Of a DNA stretch of 64,000 nt, positions 18,391 to 27,621 are shown one piece after another. The notes under the pieces were generated by a model. The model had not been told where the DNA came from. It made no database searches and worked only from the letters and a program-made list of their open reading frames with translations. The position numbers were made by a program, and so were the translations under genes. Positions within the stretch are counted from its first letter, which is position 1, and each line of letters begins with the position of its first letter. Source of the stretch: CAZCCV01 sp964497515 (lineage in GTDB: Bacteria > Armatimonadota > UBA5829 > DTLH01); the NCBI GenBank assembly GCA_964497515.1, contig CAZCCV010000004.1:40406-104405 (forward strand), given 5' to 3'.

Positions 18391-18418
18391 TTGATGGTCT
18401 CACAACCCGCCAAACAAC

Positions 18419-18450
18419 AAAAAGGGAGACAAGCGCTCCCTTTTTTGTTT
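18419..18450 (+). terminator. Rho-independent terminator of rpmB
   Basis: AAAAAGGGAG (18419-18428), 7-base loop, CTCCCTTTTTT (18436-18446). The A-tract and T-tract allow it to act in both directions. Confidence 0.88.
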
Positions 18451-18570
18451 GGTCCTGTCAGCACCGACACAATTATACCTCTGTCGAGCGGAAAGTGCAA
18501 AGAGTGTTTCATCTTTTTGCCTTTCCCTCGGATTCTTCTTCTCCGGACCGATCCGAAAACGCGCGCTCCC

Positions 18571-18600
18571 TTGACAGTAACCGAAGACTGACACTATACT
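18571..18600 (+). promoter_or_regulatory. Sigma-70 promoter of the TPR gene
   Basis: TTGACA (18571-18576), 18 bp spacer, TATACT (18595-18600). Transcription would begin near 18607. Confidence 0.75.
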
Positions 18601-18646
18601 GACATCAGTAACTCAGCAGTTGGTCTCTGGGGGAGTGTTTGCACAG

Positions 18647-19015
18647 ATGGATCAGCCGATTAATCACTTTGAACTCGGCCTGGCTGCGCTTAAGGCCGGA
18701 GATGTGGATGTCGCTGTGACTGAACTCGAGGCGGCGAGTCGCATAGATGGTGCTGACTACAAAGTGTTCAACTGCCTCGGTGCAGCCTATGCGCAGAAAG
18801 GCTTTTTTGAGAAGGCTATCGGTGCCTTCAAAACAGCCGCGCAGATGGCTCCAAACATCGCTCGAATCCACTACAACATTGCCCAGGCTTACGAAGCTGT
18901 CGGTATTTTGACAGAAGCCGAATACGAATACGAGAAAGCCGTCAGCATAGATCCTTCGTACACAAAAGCTGTCGAGGCTATGAGCGCGCTGAAGAAACGT
19001 CTAGACCACATTTAG
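18647..19015 (+). CDS. Small TPR-repeat protein
   Basis: A 122-residue cytoplasmic protein of three tetratricopeptide repeats (HFELGLAALKAGDVDVAVTE, NCLGAAYAQKGFFEKAIGAF, HYNIAQAYEAVGILTEAEYE), each with the usual glycine, alanine and tyrosine positions. TPR arrays are protein-interaction scaffolds, and the partner cannot be told. It starts at ATG 18647. In-frame TTG 18620 and GTG 18635 are alternatives, but the GGGGGAG at about 18628-18634 sits too close to both to serve as their SD. Confidence 0.75.
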   Translation: MDQPINHFELGLAALKAGDVDVAVTELEAASRIDGADYKVFNCLGAAYAQKGFFEKAIGAFKTAAQMAPNIARIHYNIAQAYEAVGILTEAEYEYEKAVSIDPSYTKAVEAMSALKKRLDHI

Positions 19016-19191
19016 AACCGAGCGGAATTCTCGTAACCTCGCCCTGCGCCTCTTTGCGCCTCTTTTTACCTGTATGCTTTGCCGGTTTGTTGCCCATTTG
19101 CCATAAATCACAGTTGCTCTATTCTCGGTCGTGGAATACCTGTGTAGCAGTAACCAGGCCTGCAGGGGTGGCAACTGATCAGGCCTGATGT

Positions 19192-20058
19192 ATGGGGTGG
19201 CTTACTACTATGGCCGATGTCGGCACATGGGCGAAGCTTGCTGCGTATGTCGTCTGCATAGGTTTGGTGCTGGAGTTTGCACACCGAGCTTACTGGCAGC
19301 TCAACGCTTGGGCGGCGGGTCTTAAGTCTGGCGCTGGTGTCCGCGCTGTCCTATGCGCAACCTTCGCATCGTTTCCTCTTTTATCGGTATTGTTGGTAAC
19401 TGGTCTGTTCTGCCGATATATCGACCAGTGCCCACTGGAGTGGATCGGCCTTCGTGCAGATTACGATTCGATCATTCTGTTCATCGAGGGCGTTTCCATC
19501 GCTGTAGCAGCAGTGACCGTGCTGTTCCTTATAGGGCACAGTATAGGTTGGTTTAAGATTGAGAGAAGTACTATTACAAGAAACCAGGTGCCGGCGTTCT
19601 GTGGCGGCGCGTGTGACTTCTCGCTAGCTGCTGTCTTCGAAGAAATCGCCATCCGCGGATATGTTTTCTCCCTGCTGATGCAAGCCAAAGGGCCGGTTGT
19701 TGCCGTTGTAGGCTCTGCGTGCGTGTTCTCTATGCTGCATATGATCAAACACCCACGTATTCCGCTTATCTTCACCATAAACGCTTTTATGTTTGGTATT
19801 ATTACGGCTCAGGCCAGATTGGTTACCGGTTCTCTTTGGGCTCCAATCGGGCTGCACTTCGGCTGGAATCTTGCTCAGGGGCCCATATTTGGCCTGCCTT
19901 GCAGCGGAAGAGTCTACGACAACGGCCTTGTATGCTGCTCGGTCGCTGGCCCCGACTGGGTCACCGGCGGGTTGTACTCACCGGATGCTGGGGTTCTTGG
20001 GACTGTTTCCCTGGTGGTCACCGCAGCAGTCCTTATGCTTTTCCTTCCAATTCTATGA
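19192..20058 (+). CDS. CPBP-family intramembrane metalloprotease
   Basis: A 288-residue polytopic protein of the CAAX-protease/bacteriocin-processing (ABI, Rce1) family. Conserved glutamates and arginine are in FEEIAIRGYVF (EExxxR), followed by FSMLH (FxxxH) and HFGWN (HxxxN/B), so the predicted zinc site inside the membrane is complete. About seven helices are visible. Bacterial members process peptides or act on membrane proteins, and the substrate here is unknown. ATG 19192 is used; ATG 19210 is an alternative, and neither has a clear SD. The gene stands alone and is closed by a strong terminator. Confidence 0.85.
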   Translation: MGWLTTMADVGTWAKLAAYVVCIGLVLEFAHRAYWQLNAWAAGLKSGAGVRAVLCATFASFPLLSVLLVTGLFCRYIDQCPLEWIGLRADYDSIILFIEGVSIAVAAVTVLFLIGHSIGWFKIERSTITRNQVPAFCGGACDFSLAAVFEEIAIRGYVFSLLMQAKGPVVAVVGSACVFSMLHMIKHPRIPLIFTINAFMFGIITAQARLVTGSLWAPIGLHFGWNLAQGPIFGLPCSGRVYDNGLVCCSVAGPDWVTGGLYSPDAGVLGTVSLVVTAAVLMLFLPIL

Positions 20059-20088
20059 TGCTGCAAAAACTTGATATATTCTCAAACT

Positions 20089-20120
20089 CGAGGACAGCCG
20101 TCGTGCTGTCCTCGTTTGTT
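20089..20120 (+). terminator. Rho-independent terminator
   Basis: CGAGGACAGC (20089-20098), 6-base loop, GCTGTCCTCG (20105-20114), followed by TTTGTTGT. Confidence 0.82.
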
Positions 20121-20227
20121 GTACTAAGATTGCTGTAATTAGAATCCAGATCGTGTGAAGTTACATGCTGTTTGCTGCGTCTAATATATTGGTGGAGTAA
20201 GAATGCAGAGAAAGGTTGGGTAGTCAG

Positions 20228-20935
20228 ATGAGAATAATGTTGATTGCACTGGTAATGGTCGTAGCTGGAGGCGTTCTTCTTGCCAAGGTAGCTCCACCCG
20301 TTGGTGGGGAATTTGAGCAGGAACAGCCGCGAGAGAAGCTGATCACTCTAAATGTTCGGGACACCGACCTTAGAAGTGTACTCACAATGGTTTTCAATCA
20401 GGCAGGTGTCAACTACACCATAGCTAACAACGTTCAGGGGAGCGTCACTGCTTACATTGAAGGTCAGACTCTCGATAGTGCGCTTAGAGTAGTCCTTAGT
20501 CCACTAGGATTTACTTGGCGCAAAGACGGCAGCATCTACATGGTTGCAATGAAACAAGATGCTTTGCCACCAAGCACTCCACCGGTCGAGTTTTTCGAAG
20601 ATTCAATGTTCCGGGAACCCGTCAAAGAGCAGGATATCAGGATCGAGAAGATTCCACTCAACTACATAGATGCTTACGAGCTCAAGGCGTTGCTCGAGGG
20701 TGGCAGTCCACGTTCAAGTCAGAATGCCGGTCGATTGGGTAGCATCGGTTTAGGTGGCTTGCAGCGAGGCTCAATAGGTGGCTTTGGAACAGGCTACGGC
20801 GGCCCATTTGGGTCGGTTTATGGCGGTTTTGATAATAGTATGTACTCACCTTACGGCAACTACGGATACTACGGGGGATACGGTCGCAATTCAGCACGTG
20901 GTCTATTTCAACCGGGCAGCTCGATCATCTATTAG
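20228..20935 (+). CDS. Exported STN-domain (secretin N0-like) protein with Gly/Tyr-rich tail
   Basis: A 235-residue exported protein with signal peptide MRIMLIALVMVVAGGVLLAK. Residues about 38-105 form the secretin/TonB short N-terminal domain (LRSVLTMVFNQAGVNYTIAN and ALRVVLSPLGFTWRKDG). A stretch like the start of a secretin N1 domain follows (RIEKIPLNYIDAYELKALLE). Instead of a secretin barrel, the protein ends in about 70 residues rich in glycine, tyrosine and serine. It may be a periplasmic ligand- or polymer-binding adaptor. ATG 20228 follows an in-frame TTG at 20216. It is followed by the ECF sigma and anti-sigma genes on the same strand, which suggests a signalling group. Confidence 0.78.
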   Translation: MRIMLIALVMVVAGGVLLAKVAPPVGGEFEQEQPREKLITLNVRDTDLRSVLTMVFNQAGVNYTIANNVQGSVTAYIEGQTLDSALRVVLSPLGFTWRKDGSIYMVAMKQDALPPSTPPVEFFEDSMFREPVKEQDIRIEKIPLNYIDAYELKALLEGGSPRSSQNAGRLGSIGLGGLQRGSIGGFGTGYGGPFGSVYGGFDNSMYSPYGNYGYYGGYGRNSARGLFQPGSSIIY

Positions 20936-21011
20936 CGGAAAGAGGACATTTGTTGTCGGAGCGGAAGAATCCTGTTGAGGCAGGCCGGTGCGATTGCTCT
21001 CGTAACACGCA

Positions 21012-21659
21012 GTGTACCGACGCAAGGCTGCTGATTTCACTAATGCTTGGGGAAGCATCATAGTCGCTAGCAACATACCGCAAAAAGATCGGGCACAAGA
21101 GGATGACGTCGGTTTGGTGCGTCGCGCGAAAAGCGGAGACCTGGCCGCATACGGCTTGCTTGTCGAACGCCACCAGCGTAGTGTGTATGGCATTGTTTCA
21201 AGAATGATCGCCGGAAGAGAAGATGTCGACGATGTTGTGCAGGATGTTTTCGTCCAGGCATACCGCAGTATTAGCCGTTTTCGCGGAGACTCTGCTTTTT
21301 CGACGTGGCTTCACAGCATTGCAGTAAACATGACGATTCGGCACATACGAAAATCGAAGATCAGGCAATCTGTGTCGATAGATGATCCGTCCACGGGATT
21401 TGAGAATACTCTTGAGTCGAGCGACGCAGAGGCTCCCGAGGATGCTGCACTGATAGAAGAACGCAAGGCATTGGTGCGCGCTGCAGTCGATAACCTGCCG
21501 GAAAAACAAAGAACCGTTGTTGTATTGCACTATTTTGAAGATTATTCGTGCGAAGAGATTGCAAAGATATTGAACTGCTCAGTAGGAACAGTCTGGTCGA
21601 GGTTGCATTATGCGTGTCGAAAGCTCCGCGGGCATCTCAATTGGCTGGAGACCGCATAG
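21012..21659 (+). CDS. ECF-type RNA polymerase sigma factor
   Basis: A 215-residue group-4 sigma factor. Region 2 (residues about 45-115) reads LLVERHQRSVYGIVSRMIAG, then DVDDVVQDVFVQAYRSISRF and STWLHSIAVN. Region 4 (about 155-212) has LPEKQRTVVVLHYFEDYSCE, then EIAKILNCSVGTVWSRLHYA with the helix-turn-helix. It directs polymerase to alternative promoters in response to envelope or stress signals. The start is uncertain: GTG 21012 is the only good codon but lacks an SD, and the first 25 residues are not conserved in look. The anti-sigma gene begins 23 bp downstream, so the two are co-transcribed. Confidence 0.9.
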   Translation: MYRRKAADFTNAWGSIIVASNIPQKDRAQEDDVGLVRRAKSGDLAAYGLLVERHQRSVYGIVSRMIAGREDVDDVVQDVFVQAYRSISRFRGDSAFSTWLHSIAVNMTIRHIRKSKIRQSVSIDDPSTGFENTLESSDAEAPEDAALIEERKALVRAAVDNLPEKQRTVVVLHYFEDYSCEEIAKILNCSVGTVWSRLHYACRKLRGHLNWLETA

Positions 21660-21682
21660 CACACGCAGGGATAACAGATTCT

Positions 21683-23203
21683 ATGTTCTGCTTCAGATTT
21701 CGAAAGAGCCTGATACGGTATAGCGAAGGGACACTGAGCGAGAAGCGTGCGTCTGCTACCGAACGACATCTCTTGCGATGCAGAGGTTGCCGAGAAGATC
21801 TCGCGCTGATCCAGCAGATATCGTCGGCAGTCAGGAACGCTCGTGTAGCAGCGACGGAGCCATCTCCCGACCTCTGGAGCAGAGTAGAAAGTGAACTGAC
21901 GACTCCTGCACGAGCACCTATTGGCAGTAGAAGTGGCCTTCGCTATGCTGGCGCAGTTGGTATCGCCGTGCTTGTGGTGATTGCTGCAGTAGGTATTGGA
22001 AGAATGGGGCGATTTGAAGCCCCTCCAAGCTATGTTACTGTGCAACAGAGTTCAGATGTTTCCGAGAAGCTGGAATATGAGTCGAAGCCAGAGAAGCCGG
22101 GGTTCACATCAGAGCCTTCAGATAGTCCGAGGCTCGCGAGTACTGAGCAGACGACGAATGCATCGAAGCCATCCGCTGACAAACGCAAGCCGGTAACTGT
22201 AATAGGAACGCAAAGTGATGTAGCTGCTATGCCTGAACCTGTGAATGCTATATATGATAATAGGGAGCAAATGAGTGGCGGGCCTCTAGAATCACCTGAG
22301 GTTGCTGCAAAGTTCGTTACTCAAAACAGGGTTGATGCAGACTTCAAATCCTTGGCAGTCGCACCCAAACCTGCCGACACCGAACCTACAGAAGTCCTTT
22401 CCGCAGTAACGGGATCGCTTGTAGTTGGCGGAAAGAAGGCTTCATCGCCCGATTCTTCCGAAGAGCCTATCAAGAAGCACAGTCTAGGGCTGATCGGCCC
22501 TACGGTAGGTAATTCTCAACAGTTTGGCGATTCACCTCAACCAGTTTATGGGACTGTTCAGGATATGGTGGCAGTCTACAATCGTGGAGGAATGCTGCAC
22601 GGGTGTATTGCTCAATATGAGGCAATCCTGAAAGCCAGACCTGATGACACAGAGGCTATGCGGTTCCTGTTAGCCGCCTACGAGGAAATCGGTAACCAGC
22701 GGGGACGGGCGCATATGGCTTCACGTCTTCTCGAGCGAGAACCTGAGAATGCGCCGCTTTGGTACCGCGAGCTCGGATCCGCAGCTGCTTCACAGGGCAA
22801 CGCTGATCTTGCTTTGGAGTGCTGGCGAAAGGGTCTCGAAATAAACCCAATCACTGACACAGCACACATATTGCAGGAGGCTGCCTCGCACGGCCTTCTG
22901 AGTGATCTTGAATCGTGGTACGAGCATGCCAGCGCAACGAAAAACAAAGCAACCCCTCTTCTGATACTGGCGTTGACTCTCGAGGAGCAGGGCTACTACG
23001 AGCGGGCATCTGCAATCAGAAAGGATCTCTCAAATCTTGAGCCGGCGAATCAGCAGTTCTGGGTGCTCCTGGGAGACGATTTGCTGAATGCAGGAAAGCA
23101 TACCGAGGCGCGGGAGGCTTTCGAAAGAGTTCTCACTATGGATAACCCCGATCTGCGCGCCATCGCCTTCGACCGACTGCAACAACTGCAGCAACTGCGA
23201 TAG
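21683..23203 (+). CDS. Zinc-finger anti-sigma factor fused to TPR repeats
   Basis: A 506-residue membrane protein. The N-terminus is a zf-HC2/ZAS anti-sigma domain with the zinc motif HxxxCxxC (ERHLLRCRGCRED). One membrane helix follows at about residues 92-110 (AVGIAVLVVIAAVGIG). A long serine/proline/threonine-rich linker comes next, then tetratricopeptide repeats from about residue 300 to the end (AQYEAILKARPDDTEAMRFL, GSAAASQGNADLALECWRKG, LLNAGKHTEAREAFERVL). The topology puts the ZAS domain in the cytoplasm and the TPR part outside the membrane, where it could receive a signal. It is the predicted inhibitor of the preceding sigma factor. ATG 21683 is chosen; an upstream in-frame ATG at 21548 lies inside the sigma gene. 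Confidence 0.82.
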   Translation: MFCFRFRKSLIRYSEGTLSEKRASATERHLLRCRGCREDLALIQQISSAVRNARVAATEPSPDLWSRVESELTTPARAPIGSRSGLRYAGAVGIAVLVVIAAVGIGRMGRFEAPPSYVTVQQSSDVSEKLEYESKPEKPGFTSEPSDSPRLASTEQTTNASKPSADKRKPVTVIGTQSDVAAMPEPVNAIYDNREQMSGGPLESPEVAAKFVTQNRVDADFKSLAVAPKPADTEPTEVLSAVTGSLVVGGKKASSPDSSEEPIKKHSLGLIGPTVGNSQQFGDSPQPVYGTVQDMVAVYNRGGMLHGCIAQYEAILKARPDDTEAMRFLLAAYEEIGNQRGRAHMASRLLEREPENAPLWYRELGSAAASQGNADLALECWRKGLEINPITDTAHILQEAASHGLLSDLESWYEHASATKNKATPLLILALTLEEQGYYERASAIRKDLSNLEPANQQFWVLLGDDLLNAGKHTEAREAFERVLTMDNPDLRAIAFDRLQQLQQLR

Positions 23204-23523
23204 CTTCCCCTTATGCTGAGTTTGCCTCACCAGTTCTCTGGGTACATAATTTTTGAGAATCTGCGGACTTGCTTCAGGTGTTCTAACTATAAGACTGCCA
23301 AAGACTCGGCATGCCAGCGAGCGTATGAAGAGAGTCCCGATTCATACCAAAGAAGATATGACTTCCGGTTTGAAATGCGGCCAGGTAGAGCACGTGCAGG
23401 AGAAAAAGAAGTAGAAATCTGCGTTCTTATACCTGTCGCTCGCCCGGTGGTTTTGCTTCCGCCGGGCGATTCTCGTATTATGGAGCAACCGCCTGAAAAC
23501 AAAATAAGTGAGGTGCGTCACGA
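23204..23523. other. Intergenic region, 320 bp
   Basis: Contains an 8 bp hairpin TCGCCCGG/CCGGGCGA (23440-23447 and 23462-23469) without a T-run, and a promoter for the dehydrogenase. A 120-codon open frame crosses it but overlaps the dehydrogenase start and has no coding look. Confidence 0.5.
23453..23481 (+). promoter_or_regulatory. Putative sigma-70 promoter of the dehydrogenase gene
   Basis: TTGCTT (23453-23458), 17 bp spacer, TATTAT (23476-23481). It overlaps the hairpin described for this region. Confidence 0.5.
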
Positions 23524-24549
23524 ATGGCTGAATATGGTGTTGCAGCACTCTTTGAAATGGAAGAGTGGGGGGTAGACTTCCTTAAACGTCGCGAGCTTAT
23601 AGACAGAGTCGATATATTTCGGGAGCCGCTCCATATGCGGTCAATTGCGCTCGCGCCGGATGCAGAAATCGTCTCGGTGTTCATTCATTCTGAAGTTACC
23701 GAAGAGATTATCGAGGCGATGCCCAAACTGAAAATGATAACCACCCGTTCGACGGGTTACGATCACGTAGACCTTGAAGCGTGTGCAAAGAGAGGTATTA
23801 TCGTCTCGAACGTGCCTCGATACGGCGAAAACACTGTCGCTGAGCACGCTTTCGGGCTAATCCTTTCGCTCTCGCGGAAGATATACCACGCATACTTGCG
23901 CACTTCCAGACTCGATTTTTCAACCGCTGGACTCCGCGGTTTCGATATAAGAGGCAAGACACTCGGAGTGATCGGTGCGGGGGCTATTGGAATGCACGTC
24001 ATTCGGATAGCGAAAGGGTTTGGCATGAATGTCCTCGCATATGACGGCAGAGAGCAGCCGCTACTGGCCGAAGTCCTCGGTTACAAATATGTGTCACTCG
24101 AGCAGTTGCTCGGTGAATCGGATGTTATATCAATCCACGTGCCGCTGATTCCTCAGACGCACCATATGATTAATCACGAGACGATCAGAATGATCAAACC
24201 GGGTGCTATTCTGATCAATACAGCGCGTGGTGCAGTTGTTGAGACCAGCGCGCTTGTGACAGCGCTGAACGAAGGAATAATTGCGGGCGCTGGCCTTGAT
24301 GTGTTGGAAGGGGAGGAGACAATCGCCGAAGAGGCTCAGCTTATGACCTCCGATAGCATTCCCGTGGAAAAACTCCGCACGATGGTTCAGAACTATGCGC
24401 TGCTGCATAGAGACAATGTGATTATCACTCCTCACATCGGGTTCTACAGCATTGAGGCGGAGGAGCGGATTATGGAAACCACCGTAGAAAACGTCCGCGC
24501 ATTTAGAAACGGTACTCCGATCAACGTGGTCAGCCCACCCGAGGTCTGA
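23524..24549 (+). CDS. D-isomer-specific 2-hydroxyacid dehydrogenase (D-lactate dehydrogenase-like)
   Basis: A 341-residue NAD-dependent cytoplasmic dehydrogenase that interconverts 2-oxo acids and D-2-hydroxy acids. The Rossmann motif is GVIGAGAIGMHVIRIAKGFG. The catalytic arginine is in INTARGAVVE, the glutamate in LDVLEGE and the histidine in ITPHIGFYS, so the active site is complete. The substrate-binding pattern TTRSTGYDHVDLEACAKRGI and the length favour the D-lactate dehydrogenase subgroup, but the precise acid cannot be read from sequence. ATG 23524 has GAGGTG about 8 bases upstream. It converges on the UPF0182 gene. Confidence 0.87.
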   Translation: MAEYGVAALFEMEEWGVDFLKRRELIDRVDIFREPLHMRSIALAPDAEIVSVFIHSEVTEEIIEAMPKLKMITTRSTGYDHVDLEACAKRGIIVSNVPRYGENTVAEHAFGLILSLSRKIYHAYLRTSRLDFSTAGLRGFDIRGKTLGVIGAGAIGMHVIRIAKGFGMNVLAYDGREQPLLAEVLGYKYVSLEQLLGESDVISIHVPLIPQTHHMINHETIRMIKPGAILINTARGAVVETSALVTALNEGIIAGAGLDVLEGEETIAEEAQLMTSDSIPVEKLRTMVQNYALLHRDNVIITPHIGFYSIEAEERIMETTVENVRAFRNGTPINVVSPPEV

Positions 24550-24559
24550 CCACGTTGAT
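24520..24559. terminator. Hairpin between convergent genes
   Basis: A perfect 14 bp stem (ATCAACGTGGTCAG at 24520-24533 with its complement at 24546-24559). It overlaps the last codons and the stop of the dehydrogenase gene. No strong T-run follows. Confidence 0.6.
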
Positions 24560-24570
24560 TATACAGTTGT

Positions 24571-27384
24571 CTATTCTGCGCCAGCCTGTTTTTGCAGTCT
24601 GTCGATTGTCTGTTTTAGTTTGTCGAGTTCTTTGCCGTAGGCAGCCCAGTCGCCACGCTTCTGAGCTGCCTCCGCTCGTTTCAGCACTTCGGCGGCTTGG
24701 CGCGAAAGCTCGCGAATCTCCGGCGACATCACTGGAGATACAGTAGTGGCCTTGGGCTTTGTCGGCGTGACAGTTGTACCATCTGGCTTCTTTGTCTCAG
24801 ATTGCGCTGCTGTGTCGGCAGGTTTCGCCGTAACCGCTACTGCCGGCAGGCTCTCAACTCCCACAACACTTGCTATCGCTTTTTCTAAAGTGTCAGCCCA
24901 CACCAACTGGTTCCCCAGCGCTACAATCACCCGTTTGAACTCAGGTATCCGCGTCATAGTGGACTGCAAATAGATGGGCTGGACGTAGAGGATTGAGTTC
25001 TCAATGGGGATTGCCAGAAGGTTACCCATCACCACCTGCGAACCGTGCTGATCCCACAAGGTAAGCTGCTGTGAGATCTCCGTGTTCTGTTTTGCTCGAG
25101 CTATTATCTGGCTGGGGCCGAATACAGTCTGGCCAGATGGCAGGTCGTAAACAATGAGCTTTCCATAGTCTGGCGCGTCGCACTTTGCAGCCATCCACGC
25201 GACCATATTCTCTTTGTTAGCTCTAACAAGCGGAATAATCGACAGGAACTCATCTTTTGTGGAATCCGGCAGTCTGGTAATAATGTAATATGGCTCCAAC
25301 ACTTCCTCCTGCCCGTTGGAGGTAGTTGATACCTTCGGCATCTGCCAAAGATCCGTCTGACTATAGAACGCTGCCGGGTCTGTCATGTGATACTTTGCAT
25401 ATATTTGAGCTTGTATCTTAAACAAATCCTCCGGATAACGTATATGATTTCGGAACCCTTCGGGCATATCAGAGATCGGCCTGAATGCGCCCGGGAATAT
25501 CTTCTGATAGGTGCGGATGATTGGATCATTCGGGTCGCTTACATACGCGATCACCTTTCCTGTGTAGGCGTCGGTCACCAGCTTCACCGAGTTGCGTATA
25601 TAATTGATTGTCGCTGCTCCGTTCTGAAACATACAGTTTTCAGATTCTGAGTAAGGATAGAGCCCGGTTACAGTGTAAGCATCGTGGAACCAGTAGAGTT
25701 TGCCATCAACCGTCACCAGGTATGGGTCGTTATCAAAGGCCAGAAACGGAAACAGCGTCTGAGCTCTTTCGGCGATATTTCGATGGAAGAGTATTCGGCT
25801 GTCCTGCTTGATGTCACCCGAAAGCAGAATATTCCAATCTCCAAATCTGAGAGCAAAGGCCAGTTTGCGTAGGAACGAGCCGATCTCAGGTCCGCTTTTT
25901 GCGCTGTAACGAGTTGTGGCACTCTCCACACCAACCGGATAGTCAAACTCTAACTGCTGGGTGTTTACTATGGCATAGTTGTTGGTCTGCTCGCCAAAGT
26001 AGACCTGTGGAATATCGACTTTAATTCCAACGGCGCTTTCCGGCGGGATTCCCTTTACAAAATAGTCGGGCATGCCTTCATTGGCGACGACGTTTACTGG
26101 ACTCATGGCATATCCGTAACCGTGTGTATATCTTAAGTATTGGTTCACCCACGTTCGAGAGTCCTGCGGAAGCGACGATAGCTCTCGTGCCGAGATCATT
26201 ACCTGACGGTAGACACCGTTTACGTGGTAGCGGTCGATGTCTACATCGTCAAAACCGTAGTACTGAAGGAACACTTGAACCTGGTTGTATACGCTGTGAA
26301 GCGGTTCGTAATCCCAGAGCCGAAGGTTCGTCACAGCGGCGATGTTGCGCGATATCTGCTGCGGTGAGAGCGTATCCACGTATTGGAAGGGCTTTGCCGA
26401 TACGTTGTCTACTCCGAAAGCCTCTCTTGTGCTAACGATGGCACGACTAATATATGGCTGCTGTTTGTCGAGTTGGTTTGGTTTGACGCTGAGTTGCTCG
26501 ACTGCTGCAGGCACGAGAACCCCTGCGACCACAGAAAGAGCAATAAGCCCGATCAGGCCAAGCACAGCGAATGATATCCCACTTCGCCGTATGTTGTACA
26601 AAGTCAGTAATCCCGCCAACGCGGCACTAACCATAAGAATGATCAGCACGGGGATTCTTATTACAGCATCTGTGTAACCTGCGCCCACAAAACCGCCGCT
26701 GTAGCTTAACAGCAAATCGTATCGCTGCAGCCAGTAGCCAACAGCTCTTAAAAAGAACATCGCTGCGATCAGAACGAATAGATGAGCTTTTACTCCGGGA
26801 GCAAATTGAGTAATGTTCGCGTAGTAGCCCAGCCCCTGGTTTGCATAGTGCATAATTCCCACTACTATTGTGGTAATGAAAAGAGAGAAGAAGAGCCAGC
26901 TATAAATATAGTGCCAGAACGGCAGCTTGAAGACGTAGAAGCTGATGTCGTGGTTAAAGACAGGGTCTGTTACTCCAAACGGAGTAGAGTTTGCAAACTT
27001 CAGCCACCCATCCCAGTGCGATGAGGCTTGAATTCCCACCAAAACAGCGACTGCAAGTGTTGCGACAAGCAGCAGGATTCCCAGCGTCTTGCGTGCGATT
27101 GACCCAAACCATTCTCGCAGGTCACTCTCGGACGATGCATATCTCAGCGTAGGAGGTGGCGCGAGGCTTTGCACCAACCATATGTTGGAGTACGCTATAG
27201 CGAAAAACACTGCTCCGAACGCAAAAGCAAGCCCCAGTTTCGTCCAGATTGTTTTGGCGAATATCCCTACAAAGCCCAGATCCGAGAACCACAGCCAGTC
27301 AGTGTAAAGTGCAACAATACTTCCACCGAAGACTAGAGTCAGCAGGATAATAATGCCTATTGTCGTCCATACATATCGTCTCAT
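24571..27384 (-). CDS. UPF0182 family large membrane protein
   Basis: A 937-residue protein with seven N-terminal membrane helices (first 300 residues, starting VWTTIGIIILLTLVFGGSIV), then a large conserved extracytoplasmic part (YSGGFVGAGYTDAVIRIPV, YTHGYGYAMSPVN, PDYFVKGIPP, QVYFGEQTNNYAIV). These are hallmarks of UPF0182. The last 100 residues are a threonine/proline linker and a charged coiled coil (LSRQAAEVLKRAEAAQKRGD). The family is widespread in Actinobacteria, Cyanobacteria and some Firmicutes and has no established function. Start ATG 27384 with GGAGA 7 bases upstream. It is divergent from the mla genes, so an envelope role is plausible but is inference. Confidence 0.85.
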   Translation of the reverse strand: MRRYVWTTIGIIILLTLVFGGSIVALYTDWLWFSDLGFVGIFAKTIWTKLGLAFAFGAVFFAIAYSNIWLVQSLAPPPTLRYASSESDLREWFGSIARKTLGILLLVATLAVAVLVGIQASSHWDGWLKFANSTPFGVTDPVFNHDISFYVFKLPFWHYIYSWLFFSLFITTIVVGIMHYANQGLGYYANITQFAPGVKAHLFVLIAAMFFLRAVGYWLQRYDLLLSYSGGFVGAGYTDAVIRIPVLIILMVSAALAGLLTLYNIRRSGISFAVLGLIGLIALSVVAGVLVPAAVEQLSVKPNQLDKQQPYISRAIVSTREAFGVDNVSAKPFQYVDTLSPQQISRNIAAVTNLRLWDYEPLHSVYNQVQVFLQYYGFDDVDIDRYHVNGVYRQVMISARELSSLPQDSRTWVNQYLRYTHGYGYAMSPVNVVANEGMPDYFVKGIPPESAVGIKVDIPQVYFGEQTNNYAIVNTQQLEFDYPVGVESATTRYSAKSGPEIGSFLRKLAFALRFGDWNILLSGDIKQDSRILFHRNIAERAQTLFPFLAFDNDPYLVTVDGKLYWFHDAYTVTGLYPYSESENCMFQNGAATINYIRNSVKLVTDAYTGKVIAYVSDPNDPIIRTYQKIFPGAFRPISDMPEGFRNHIRYPEDLFKIQAQIYAKYHMTDPAAFYSQTDLWQMPKVSTTSNGQEEVLEPYYIITRLPDSTKDEFLSIIPLVRANKENMVAWMAAKCDAPDYGKLIVYDLPSGQTVFGPSQIIARAKQNTEISQQLTLWDQHGSQVVMGNLLAIPIENSILYVQPIYLQSTMTRIPEFKRVIVALGNQLVWADTLEKAIASVVGVESLPAVAVTAKPADTAAQSETKKPDGTTVTPTKPKATTVSPVMSPEIRELSRQAAEVLKRAEAAQKRGDWAAYGKELDKLKQTIDRLQKQAGAE

Positions 27385-27550
27385 ATCGGGTCTCCACTTA
27401 TATTGGCGTCAACGCGGCATAGCTCAGCCGATTAGTCACCAAACTTGAGGGCATTATAACAGATTCCCGATAACTGAGCCCCACTTTCAAGAAGTCCGCA
27501 ATCAGTGGTTTTTTGTTGTCTTCAAGCGGGTTTGTCGGCTTGAGGATTCC

Positions 27551-27579
27551 TTGACACTCAGGCATCGGTTCGCTATACT
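27551..27579 (+). promoter_or_regulatory. Sigma-70 promoter of the mla genes
   Basis: TTGACA (27551-27556), 17 bp spacer, TATACT (27574-27579). A start near 27586 excludes the in-frame TTG at 27583 as start codon of mlaE. Confidence 0.8.
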
Positions 27580-27621
27580 GACTTGGTCCGAATGGCCAGT
27601 TATGACGCGACGAGGCGGGGG

